Source of the DNA: Acetobacter fallax
Lineage (GTDB): Bacteria > Pseudomonadota > Alphaproteobacteria > Acetobacterales > Acetobacteraceae
Length of the DNA: 64,000 bases
Reading direction: 5' to 3'
Assembly (NCBI RefSeq): GCF_011516735.1
Contig: NZ_WOSX01000001.1
Coordinates: 248,001-312,000 of the forward strand
The position numbers and the translations under genes were made by a program. The notes beneath the pieces are model-generated. The model did not search any database. It saw nothing but the letters and a program-made list of their open reading frames with translations, and had not been told where the DNA came from. This document shows, piece after piece, positions 9,181-16,902 of the stretch. The first letter of the stretch is position 1, and every line of letters starts with the position of its first letter.

Positions 9181-10449
9181 TTATCCGGGCATACGATGCT
9201 GTCTGCCACGTGCCCCGGAAAGTCCGTTACGCCTTCCGCCAGCTAATCCATTGCCGCTCATCATTCGTGTGAGCAGGCCATCCCGCAATCCACGATCCGC
9301 AACAACAATATCTGAAGACCAGTGAGAGAGAAATGCTTCGAAAATTGCACAGCCAGGAAGAACATAAGAGGCACGTTCGGAGCCAATGCATGGATGGGCA
9401 TGCATACCCTGCACCCCCATACGATGTAGCCGTGCGATCGCTTTGTGTGCGTTCATCACACCAAGATGGTATCCATCGATAGCACATCGTGAATATCGGG
9501 GCAGATCAAGGTCCAGACTAGCCAACGTTGTCACTGTACCACTGGTGCCGACAACACGCACTCCTCCCCCAAGAATCTCCCGGTTTATCCGATGCGTTGT
9601 CTCAAATGCTTTAAGCTGATGATGCACATGCTGCACCATAACACGGTAGTCATCGGGACGGTGTGAAGAAAACTGCTCGGAGAGGGTAATGACGCCGATT
9701 GGCAGACTGATATAACCAATCACATCATGCGTACGGCGTCCGTGATCAAGCCGGACCCACGCAATTTCTGTTGAGCCGCCGCCAATATCGAGAAGCAGAC
9801 CCCGGGTCGGTGCTGGCTGGCCGCTGGCAGATTTTATGGTCCCGGCTGCACCACGATAAAAGCTTGAAAAAAGCAGACCCGAACAGCTTTCGACTGCAAG
9901 TTCTGCTTCTTCCCGACCAGAGATAATCTCAAACCGGAGGCCTGTTTCGTCATGGATACGTCTGATGAACTCACGGCCATTTCTTGCCCGCCGGCAGGCT
10001 TCTGTCGCCACAGCACGAAAACCGGAAGGCGGCCGGCGGCCAAGCCGCACGGCACAGGTGTGAAGGGCATCCAACGTCCGGGCCATGGCATCCTCACCCA
10101 GTTCGCCGGTTTTTTGCAGCCCCTCTCCGAGACGGACGATGCGGCTGTAACTGTCCACCACACGAAAGCCACTATTCGCCCGCGCCGCGATCATCAGGCG
10201 GCAATTATTCGTGCCCAGATCGATTGCCGCCAAGACATCATCGTTATCATGACCAGCATATGACCGTCGGGTTGCCGGTCTTTCGTTGCCATCCGGACCC
10301 ATTTCACTTTTACCGGACACAAAAGCCGGCCCGGAGGTTTTGACTCCTGTGCAATCTGATCCGGGCAAAGACGGGAAAAAACTGGCGGGCACGGGCGGGA
10401 GGGTGGTCAATACCTCCTGACTCCGGGGCCAGGCGCGGGAACGGTCCAT
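9181..10449 (-). CDS. ppx: Ppx/GppA family exopolyphosphatase/pppGpp phosphatase
   Basis: An ASKHA-fold phosphatase that removes terminal phosphates from polyphosphate or converts pppGpp to ppGpp; sequence alone does not separate the two activities. The 422-residue product has the phosphate-1 motif AAIDLGTNNCRLM (74-86) and the phosphate-2 motif DIGGGSTE (221-228). It is shorter than the two-domain E. coli Ppx and lacks most of the C-terminal HD-like half. About 70 residues precede the core, so translation may start later than the ATG used here. Pairing with rlmE is common in alphaproteobacteria. Confidence 0.82.
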   Translation of the reverse strand: MDRSRAWPRSQEVLTTLPPVPASFFPSLPGSDCTGVKTSGPAFVSGKSEMGPDGNERPATRRSYAGHDNDDVLAAIDLGTNNCRLMIAARANSGFRVVDSYSRIVRLGEGLQKTGELGEDAMARTLDALHTCAVRLGRRPPSGFRAVATEACRRARNGREFIRRIHDETGLRFEIISGREEAELAVESCSGLLFSSFYRGAAGTIKSASGQPAPTRGLLLDIGGGSTEIAWVRLDHGRRTHDVIGYISLPIGVITLSEQFSSHRPDDYRVMVQHVHHQLKAFETTHRINREILGGGVRVVGTSGTVTTLASLDLDLPRYSRCAIDGYHLGVMNAHKAIARLHRMGVQGMHAHPCIGSERASYVLPGCAIFEAFLSHWSSDIVVADRGLRDGLLTRMMSGNGLAGGRRNGLSGARGRQHRMPG

Positions 10450-10630
10450 CGTCTGGTCCTTCAGGTTAGGGCAATTTTATGGCAATATTTCAAGAAAATG
10501 ACGGTCCGGGCAAGCAAAAACTTACCCACTGTCACAAAGTAAAAAAATGCCCTTGCCCTGTGTGAGCCGGAATGCTACCTGCCTGCTCACCGCAGGAACG
10601 GTGGCTTTTGCCTGATGTTCCGAACCTCGT

Positions 10631-10704
10631 TGGGGGATAGTTTAGCGGTAGAACTACCGGCTCTGACCCGGTCAGCCCTGGTTCGAATCCAGGTCCCCCA
10701 GCCA
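10631..10704 (+). tRNA. tRNA-Gln (anticodon CTG)
   Basis: A complete cloverleaf is visible. The acceptor strands TGGGGGA and TCCCCCA are at the two ends, the anticodon stem is ACCGG/CCGGT at 10656-10660 and 10668-10672, and the loop CTCTGAC places anticodon CTG at 10663-10665. The T arm contains GGTTCGAATCC and the gene ends in GCCA, so the CCA tail is encoded. The sequence closely resembles bacterial tRNA-Gln and reads CAG codons. It stands alone between the ppx and cupin genes. Confidence 0.96.
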
Positions 10705-10842
10705 TTTTCCCCGCTTTTTCCAAAAAATCTGAAGTGACTCTATCTGTCTTGCGCCCTGTGTTTCAGGGGGATCGCGAGTAGTGATTTCCGTGGGATAATA
10801 CCGTGTTTCAGGCCTGAATGGCGGCGCTGACAAGGGCGTTTT

Positions 10843-11436
10843 TTACGGTCTGGTGGCTTCGGTTCGGGTGAGCGCGGCGATCTGGTGCTGAAATTCGGGA
10901 TAATCCTGAGTGAGTGAGGCACGTTTTCCGGGTTCAAAGTCTTCCGGGATGAAGCCGGGGGCCATGGTTGTGCCCACGAATGACCAGCCGCGCGGACCTG
11001 CGGGAGCTGAGCCTTGCCAGGTATTGTGGGGCACGACGAGGGCTGGTGTCTGCGCGTCGAGCGTGACTTCGCGGCCATGTCCGTCGGGCGTGAGAAGCAG
11101 GATATGGACCGGGTCGCCGCTGTAGAAGTGCCAGACTTCATCTGTTTTCAGGCGGTGGATAGCGGAGAAGCCGGTGGCGGTTTCGACGTAGAGAATGGCT
11201 GTGGAAATGGGATGCCTGATTTTGTTGTAGCGGGCCGGGAGAGCTGAGCCGTCGATGGTTTCATCGGTGCGCAGGAGTTGGGCGAACCAGCCGCCCTCTG
11301 CTGGCACCGGCTGCATATGGAAGCGGGCGATGAGGCGGGCCGCGGCTTCGGGGGTGCGGGCATGTGTCGGGGACAGGAAGAGCCAGGTGGTTGCGAGGGT
11401 GATCAGGACGTGGCGGGCTGCTGTGGCGGGACGCAT
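10843..11436 (-). CDS. secreted cupin (DUF985-type) protein
   Basis: A 197-residue protein with a short signal peptide (about 1-27) followed by a single cupin of the DUF985/YML079 type. Markers are EGGWFAQLLRT near 47-57, the conserved HRLKTDEVWHFYSGDP block, and WSFVGTTMAPGF near the end. The family binds small ligands in a beta barrel; a sugar-related role is often guessed but the substrate is unknown. No operon partner is apparent. It sits between tRNA-Gln and the gene-poor stretch that precedes the defence island. Confidence 0.75.
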   Translation of the reverse strand: MRPATAARHVLITLATTWLFLSPTHARTPEAAARLIARFHMQPVPAEGGWFAQLLRTDETIDGSALPARYNKIRHPISTAILYVETATGFSAIHRLKTDEVWHFYSGDPVHILLLTPDGHGREVTLDAQTPALVVPHNTWQGSAPAGPRGWSFVGTTMAPGFIPEDFEPGKRASLTQDYPEFQHQIAALTRTEATRP

Positions 11437-12085
11437 GGTTTCGGTGCTCTTCGGGGGTTTGTCTGAGAGGCGGGGCGGGCTCCCCTGCCCTGCTTTCGGG
11501 ATGTTCTGTTTATCGGGACTGGCGGTTCTGGCGAAGAGGTTCCGGGGGCTTCGGAGGGGGCTGGTTTTCCAGATGGGTCGGGGTGGTTTTTCTGTGGATC
11601 ACGGATTGTTTCGGCGGGACGTGATGGAGGGGGCTGGTTGTGGTGGAACGGAGGGTTGGACGAGGTTCGGCTGAGGATGGCTGCGGGGTGACATGGTGAG
11701 GGCTCCGGTCCTGGTGATCTGTGACTGGGACTGTCTTTGCCGGGGAATGGGAGAAATTTATTTCGTTTTCCGGGGTTGGTCCGGTTTGGGGACGTAAGGG
11801 ATTCCAGAGAGTTCCGGAAAAGTATGGTTCGGATGTGGAATGGTTTTTGGGATCGGTTTCTGACTGACTTTCCGGGCCAGGATGCGGACGATGGAGATGG
11901 GGGCCGCTTTCCGAAGAAAAGGATGCGCGATCGGTCTGGTTCCGTATCATTCTGCGGTCTTTGGTCTTTGCGGACGGTCCGGTTTGGGGGGGGTAGCGGA
12001 AGGGCCGGTTTTGGGTGGATGAGCGTCATAGCTGACGCAGTGACAACTCGATATTTTGCTTGCCGCTCCTAAGTAAGTTCTGTTA
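11437..12085. other. gene-free G-rich stretch before the defence island
   Basis: About 650 bases with no recognisable gene. The + strand is strikingly rich in G and T (many GGGG and GGTTT runs). This opens a long proline-, serine- and arginine-rich frame on the minus strand (11403-12029) that overlaps the cupin start and looks like composition rather than coding. No tRNA, repeat copy or terminal inverted repeat was seen. It may be a degraded segment marking the edge of the inserted island. Confidence 0.5.
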
Positions 12086-12106
12086 CGTATTACCGTTCGT
12101 AATACG
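12086..12106. promoter_or_regulatory. palindromic operator upstream of the toxin-antitoxin pair
   Basis: A perfect inverted repeat has arms CGTATTAC (12086-12093) and GTAATACG (12099-12106) with a 5-base spacer. It ends 11 bases before the antitoxin ATG at 12118. Type II antitoxins with an AbrB-like fold usually repress their own promoter through such a palindrome, so this is the likely autoregulatory operator. The function is inferred from position and symmetry. Confidence 0.65.
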
Positions 12107-12117
12107 GAGCTGAGCTC

Positions 12118-12345
12118 ATGGAAACGGTTGTCGTTCGCAAACAGGGCAATTCTGTCGGTGTTACCCTTCCAGCGGAAACACGTATCCGCCTTGGTCTTGA
12201 GGTCGGCCAGGAACTCACGCTGGTCGAAATGGCCGACGGAATCAAGCTCGTGAAACGTAATCTCAGGCTTGAACGCCAGATGCAGATGGCGCGTGAGACA
12301 CTGCGTGAGCAGGCTGACGTTCTTCAGGAACTGGCCAAGCGCTGA
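12118..12345 (+). CDS. AbrB/MazE-type antitoxin
   Basis: A 75-residue protein with an N-terminal swapped-hairpin AbrB/SpoVT DNA-binding domain (METVVVRKQGNSVGVTLPAE... through about residue 45) and a charged helical C-terminal tail (about 48-75). The tail is the usual toxin-neutralising part. Its stop overlaps the ATG of the Doc-like toxin by one base, the classical coupling in toxin-antitoxin operons. A palindrome just upstream is the likely operator. The family assignment is clear; the pairing is inferred from adjacency. Confidence 0.85.
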   Translation: METVVVRKQGNSVGVTLPAETRIRLGLEVGQELTLVEMADGIKLVKRNLRLERQMQMARETLREQADVLQELAKR

Positions 12346-12746
12346 TGCCGGGTGTGCTGCCTGAGTTTCTGGAACCCGACGCGGTGCTGTTCATGCACGA
12401 TCAGGCCCTGAAGGAATACGGCGGAACCCACGGGCTCAAAAGCGAAGATCTGCTGCACAGCGCGTTAGCCCGCGCAGAAAACCGCTGGCACTATGCGGAA
12501 TCCGATCCGCCGGACACCGCGACTCTGGCTGCGGCCTACGCTTATGGCATCGCGCGCAATCATCCCTTCAATGACGCCAACAAGCGGACAGCCTGGAGCT
12601 GTTGCATCCTTTTCCTGCGGTTGAATAGCACTCGTGTGCAGGTCGGCGCTCCGGAAGCTGTCGAAGCGATGGTGGCTCTTGCGTCTGGCGCAATGGAGGA
12701 AGACGCGTTCGCGGTCTGGCTCCGGCAACATTTTCAAAACCAGTGA
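12345..12746 (+). CDS. Doc/Fic-family death-on-curing toxin
   Basis: A 133-residue Fic-fold toxin. The motif HPFNDANKRTAW (residues 73-84) matches the Doc signature; Doc proteins phosphorylate elongation factor Tu and stop translation. The catalytic His73 and the Asn/Lys/Arg of NANKR-type motifs are present, so the protein appears intact. It overlaps the antitoxin by one base. Only 33 bases separate it from hsdM, so the pair may be cotranscribed with the restriction system and help to retain it. Whether the activity is phosphorylation or AMPylation cannot be told from sequence. Confidence 0.85.
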   Translation: MPGVLPEFLEPDAVLFMHDQALKEYGGTHGLKSEDLLHSALARAENRWHYAESDPPDTATLAAAYAYGIARNHPFNDANKRTAWSCCILFLRLNSTRVQVGAPEAVEAMVALASGAMEEDAFAVWLRQHFQNQ

Positions 12747-12779
12747 TTCCACATTTTCGACATCGGACCAGATTTTCTC

Positions 12780-14627
12780 ATGAGCACGACACCCCGCACT
12801 GCCTCCCTGTCCTCCATGATCTGGCAGGTCGCCGATCTTCTGCGGGGCGACTTCAAGCCAGCCGAATACGGTCGGATCATCCTGCCCTTTACCGTTCTGC
12901 GCCGCCTTGATGCCGTTCTGGCTCCTACTCGTGCAAAAGTGCTGAAGGAAAAGGAGAAGTGGGAGAGCAAAGGCATCGACCCCATGCCTTTCATGGAGAA
13001 AGCCGCCGGTCTGAAGTTCGTGAACACGTCCGACTTCACGCTGAAAGGCGTGCTGGGCGACCCGGATAACCTGACCCAGAACCTCTCCGCCTATATCAAC
13101 GCCTTCTCACCCGCTGCCCGTGACATCTTCGACCACTTCCGCTTCATCGAGCAGACAGACCGTCTGGCAAAGGCCAACCTGCTCTACCTGGTGCTTGAAA
13201 AATTCATCAGCTTCGACCTCAGCGACAAAGCCGTCGATAACCACCAGATGGGGCAGGTGTTCGAGGAACTGATCCGTAAGTTCTCGGAAGCCTCCAACGA
13301 AACGGCAGGCGAGCACTTCACTCCGCGCGAAGTCATCAGGCTGATGGTGAACCTGATCTTTGCTGAGGATGACAGTCTGCTGACCCCCGGCAATGCCGCC
13401 GTGCGCACCATCTATGACCCGACGGCAGGCACCGGCGGCATGCTCTCCGTTGCGGAAGAGTTTCTGCTCGATCACAACCCGGACGCCCGTCTGACCATGT
13501 TCGGGCAGGAACTGAACCCGGAATCCTATGCCATCAGCAAGGCTGACATGCTGATCCGCAATCAGGACGTCAGTAACATCCGCCTCGGTAACACACTGTC
13601 AGATGACGAACTGGCGGACTTCAAATTCGATTACATGCTCTCCAATCCGCCTTTTGGCGTGGAGTGGAAGAAGGTTGAGAAAGCCGTTCGCGCCGAGCAT
13701 GAAAAGCTCGGTTATGACGGGCGCTTCGGCCCCGGCCTGCCGCGCATCTCGGACGGTTCCATGCTGTTCCTGCTCCATCTCGTCCACAAGATGCGCCCGA
13801 CGAAGGACGGCGGCTCACGCTTTGGCATCGTCCTGAACGGCTCGCCCCTGTTCACGGGCGCCGCCGGGTCCGGCGAGTCCGAAATCCGCCGCTTCGTTCT
13901 GGAAGAGGATCTTGTCGAAGCCATCATCGCGCTGCCGACCGATATGTTCTTCAATACCGGCATCGCCACCTATGTCTGGGTGCTCACCAATCGCAAGCCA
14001 AAGAACCGCAAGGGCAAGGTGCAACTGATCGACGCCTCCTCCTTCTGGCAGAAGATGCGGAAAAGCCTCGGCTCCAAGCGCAAGGAAATGGGAGAGGACG
14101 ACATTACCCTCGTCACGCGCCTGTTCCGCGATGCGCAGGAGGCGCAGCTTGCCACCGTGACCGCTACCGATGGCACGCAGACGCGTGAGGTTGTGATGAA
14201 GGGCGCGGAACCACCGGAAGCGCCGGAAGGCGGCAAAGTCAAACTCGCGCCATTGAGCCGCATTTTTCGCAATGAGGCGTTTGGCTATCAGACCATCACC
14301 GTGGAGCGTCCGCAGCGCGATGAGGACGGCAATATCGTCCTTGGCCAGCGCGGCAAGGCAAAGGGCAAGTCCATGCCCGATAGCAGCCTGCGGGACACGG
14401 AAAACGTGCCGCTGGATGAGGACATTCACGCTTACTTCAAACGCGAAGTCCTGCCGCATGCCCCGGATGCATGGATTGACGAGGACAAGACAAAGATTGG
14501 CTACGAAATTCCGTTCAACCGGTATTTCTATGTCTTCGAGCCGCCACGTCCGCTTGCGGAGATTGATGCGGATCTGAAAGAGGTGACCGCGAAAATCATG
14601 GCGATGCTTGGGGAGCTTTCGGCATGA
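12780..14627 (+). CDS. hsdM: type I restriction-modification DNA methyltransferase HsdM
   Basis: The modification subunit of a type I system. With HsdS it methylates adenine N6 at the recognition site. The 615-residue product has an N-terminal HsdM helical domain (about 5-135), the SAM-binding motif DPTAGTGG (about 213-220) and the catalytic NPPF motif (289-292). The C-terminal third (about 430-615) holds a long charged segment. It overlaps hsdS by four bases (ATGA). Its GC-rich, C-ending codons differ from the AT-rich target-recognition parts of hsdS downstream. Confidence 0.95.
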   Translation: MSTTPRTASLSSMIWQVADLLRGDFKPAEYGRIILPFTVLRRLDAVLAPTRAKVLKEKEKWESKGIDPMPFMEKAAGLKFVNTSDFTLKGVLGDPDNLTQNLSAYINAFSPAARDIFDHFRFIEQTDRLAKANLLYLVLEKFISFDLSDKAVDNHQMGQVFEELIRKFSEASNETAGEHFTPREVIRLMVNLIFAEDDSLLTPGNAAVRTIYDPTAGTGGMLSVAEEFLLDHNPDARLTMFGQELNPESYAISKADMLIRNQDVSNIRLGNTLSDDELADFKFDYMLSNPPFGVEWKKVEKAVRAEHEKLGYDGRFGPGLPRISDGSMLFLLHLVHKMRPTKDGGSRFGIVLNGSPLFTGAAGSGESEIRRFVLEEDLVEAIIALPTDMFFNTGIATYVWVLTNRKPKNRKGKVQLIDASSFWQKMRKSLGSKRKEMGEDDITLVTRLFRDAQEAQLATVTATDGTQTREVVMKGAEPPEAPEGGKVKLAPLSRIFRNEAFGYQTITVERPQRDEDGNIVLGQRGKAKGKSMPDSSLRDTENVPLDEDIHAYFKREVLPHAPDAWIDEDKTKIGYEIPFNRYFYVFEPPRPLAEIDADLKEVTAKIMAMLGELSA

Positions 14628-15958
14628 GTTTCCCGAAGTATCCGGCTTATAAGGACAGCGGGGTTGAGTGGATTGGGGAAATTCCTGCTCATTGGTCATT
14701 GCAACGATATAAACAGGTCTTTGCTGAACGGGATGAGAGGTCTGAGACGGGAGAGGAAATGCTCTTATCTGTATCAGCCTATACTGGCATAGCTCCTCGC
14801 GGCGAAATTATTAATGATGGTGATTTTTTAAGCCGGGCGCAGTCTCTTGTTGGATATAAGATTTGTTATCCCAACGATCTCGTGATGAATATCATGCTCG
14901 CGTGGAACCGCGGGCTGGGGTTCTCAAATTATTACGGTATTGTTAGTCCTGCATATTCAGTATTTAAATTGCTCTCAGGAAATTTTGCGAGATTTTTGGA
15001 TTACTTAGTCCGATCAGATGAGGTTATTTTGTACTATAAAGCATTCTCATCTGGAGTTATCGATTCTAGATTGCGGCTTTATCCCAACATTTTTGGATCG
15101 CTGTATTGTGCACTTCCTCCACTCCCCGAACAGCAGGCAATAGCCAGCTTTCTGGACCGCGAGTGCGCGAAGATTGACGCCCTGATTGCCGAACAGGAAC
15201 GGCTGATTGCCCTCCTTGCGGAAAAGCGGCAGGCCGTCATCTCTCACGCCGTCACAAAAGGCCTGAACCCCAACGCCCCCATGAAGGACTCAGGCATTTC
15301 GTGGATCGGGGTGGTGCCGGAAGGGTGGGAAGTGCATCCTCTGAAAAATGTAGCGTCAGTACAAACCGGGATTGCTAAAGGCAAAGAGGTAATAGAGCAG
15401 AAATCAGTGCAAATGCCGTATCTCCGGGTAGCCAATGTTCAGGATGGGTATTTGGATTTGTCTGAGATATCTAGAATTAACATTGATAGAGATCAGGTCG
15501 AGAAATATTTGCTGCGACAAGGAGATGTTCTTATGAACGAGGGGGGAGACTTCGATAAATTAGGACGCGGCGCCATTTGGTATGGCGAGATATCTCCTTG
15601 TATTCATCAAAATCATGTGTTTGCCGTTAGACCAAAATCTATAATGTCAGAGTGGGTGTCTGCAGTTATTGGTTCTGACTATGCAAAATTTTACTTTATG
15701 ACACGCTCCAAACAATCCACAAATCTTGCATCTATTTCTTCAACAAATTTGATGATGCTCCCAATAATAGTTCCTTCGATTGATGATCAGAAAACTATTG
15801 TCAATTTTTTGGAGAGTAAAAAGTCTCAATTCGAAAACCTGATGAATTCAGCTAATTCTATTATCACCCTCCTCAAAGAACGCCGCTCCGCCCTCATCTC
15901 CGCCGCCGTCACCGGTAAGATCGATGTCCGAGCCCAGAGCAAGGCCATCGCAGCATGA
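14624..15958 (+). CDS. hsdS: type I restriction-modification specificity subunit HsdS
   Basis: HsdS reads the split target sequence for both methylation and restriction. The 444-residue product has two half-repeats. Each begins with a KDSGxxWIGxxPxxW-type motif (about residues 10-24 and 222-237) followed by a target recognition domain. Each recognition domain ends in a conserved helical spacer (about 165-215 and 385-435) with LPEQQAI or a related DDQKTI motif. DNA of the recognition domains (about 14.70-15.11 and 15.35-15.88 kb) is visibly AT-richer than the spacers, a sign of domain exchange. Both halves look intact, predicting a bipartite target. Confidence 0.94.
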   Translation: MSFPKYPAYKDSGVEWIGEIPAHWSLQRYKQVFAERDERSETGEEMLLSVSAYTGIAPRGEIINDGDFLSRAQSLVGYKICYPNDLVMNIMLAWNRGLGFSNYYGIVSPAYSVFKLLSGNFARFLDYLVRSDEVILYYKAFSSGVIDSRLRLYPNIFGSLYCALPPLPEQQAIASFLDRECAKIDALIAEQERLIALLAEKRQAVISHAVTKGLNPNAPMKDSGISWIGVVPEGWEVHPLKNVASVQTGIAKGKEVIEQKSVQMPYLRVANVQDGYLDLSEISRINIDRDQVEKYLLRQGDVLMNEGGDFDKLGRGAIWYGEISPCIHQNHVFAVRPKSIMSEWVSAVIGSDYAKFYFMTRSKQSTNLASISSTNLMMLPIIVPSIDDQKTIVNFLESKKSQFENLMNSANSIITLLKERRSALISAAVTGKIDVRAQSKAIAA

Positions 15959-16902
15959 TCGACACCAAGGGCCGCTCTCTGGAGCTTTTCTATATCGACG
16001 GTCATCCGGACGGCATGATCACCGCCGAACTTTTCAACTGGACAGGACATGTGTTCGTCACGCCGCGCACACGCCTGACCGAAGCGCTCAGACGGGAGGA
16101 GGCCGGTTATGCCGGGGTCTACCTGTTGCTTGGCGAGAAGGATGGGCAGGACTTCGCCTATATCGGGGAGGCCGAGGATCTTGGTGTCAGGCTGAAACAG
16201 CACGCGGCGGCGAGTGACAAGGACTGGTGGGAAACCGCTGTTCTGGTCTCCGCCAGCGCGAACCGGCTGAACAAGGCGCATGTGAAGTATCTGGAAGCGC
16301 GGCTGGTCGTCATGGCGCGGGAGATCGGGCATACGCCGTTGCACAATGGCAATTCCCCGAAGCCGCCGGGTCTGACGGAAGCGGATATTGCCAAGATGGA
16401 GGCGTTTCTTGCCAGTCTGATGGTGGTTCTGCCCGCCATCCGGGTGGACATGTTCATCCAGCGCAGCCGTCCGGCGGGGTCGACGACTTCTGCCGCCACC
16501 AGACAAGCAGTCGCGGTAAATGAACAAAGCTCAGATTTAGAGCCAGAGTTCACTCTCAAATATCCGAAATATGAAATCGAAGCGCATGCTGTTTTACAGG
16601 ATGGCGAATTTATCGTTCTAACCGGTTCTCGTCTCTACCCGTGTTGGCAAGGGAGGGAAGGAACGAGCTATCATCCACTACGCGATGAACTTGAGAGAGG
16701 CGGTGTTATAAGATCTGAGGGTCAATCCACTGTATTTGTGAAGGATTATGCCTTTTCCAGCCCAAGTGCGGCGGCATCAATCATCTATGGACGCCCTGCG
16801 AATGGCCCGGACAAGTGGCATCAGGTCCCCTCTGGAATCACTTATAAAGAATGGGAAAATCGTCAGCTTGATGCTCTTCCCATAGAGGATGTTGCTGAAT
16901 GA
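15955..16902 (+). CDS. GIY-YIG nuclease-fold protein with C-terminal DUF4357
   Basis: A 315-residue protein placed between hsdS and hsdR, overlapping each by four bases. The GIY-YIG core is at about 50-135: GVY (54-56), YIG (69-71), Arg79 and Glu114 form the expected catalytic set, so a working nuclease is plausible. A DUF4357 domain follows at about 205-305. Its DNA (about 16.5-16.9 kb) is AT-richer than the nuclease part. Proteins of this architecture are known as companions of type I restriction operons, but their role is not established. It might assist cleavage, act on modified or phage DNA, or regulate restriction. Confidence 0.82.
   Translation: MIDTKGRSLELFYIDGHPDGMITAELFNWTGHVFVTPRTRLTEALRREEAGYAGVYLLLGEKDGQDFAYIGEAEDLGVRLKQHAAASDKDWWETAVLVSASANRLNKAHVKYLEARLVVMAREIGHTPLHNGNSPKPPGLTEADIAKMEAFLASLMVVLPAIRVDMFIQRSRPAGSTTSAATRQAVAVNEQSSDLEPEFTLKYPKYEIEAHAVLQDGEFIVLTGSRLYPCWQGREGTSYHPLRDELERGGVIRSEGQSTVFVKDYAFSSPSAAASIIYGRPANGPDKWHQVPSGITYKEWENRQLDALPIEDVAE

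Noticed and set aside
11403..12029. 208-codon proline/serine/arginine-rich minus frame
   Set aside because: It follows from the G-rich + strand, overlaps the cupin start and shows no domain or ribosome-binding site.
13815..14699. 294-codon minus frame inside hsdM
   Set aside because: Antisense to the conserved C-terminal part of hsdM and without recognisable features.
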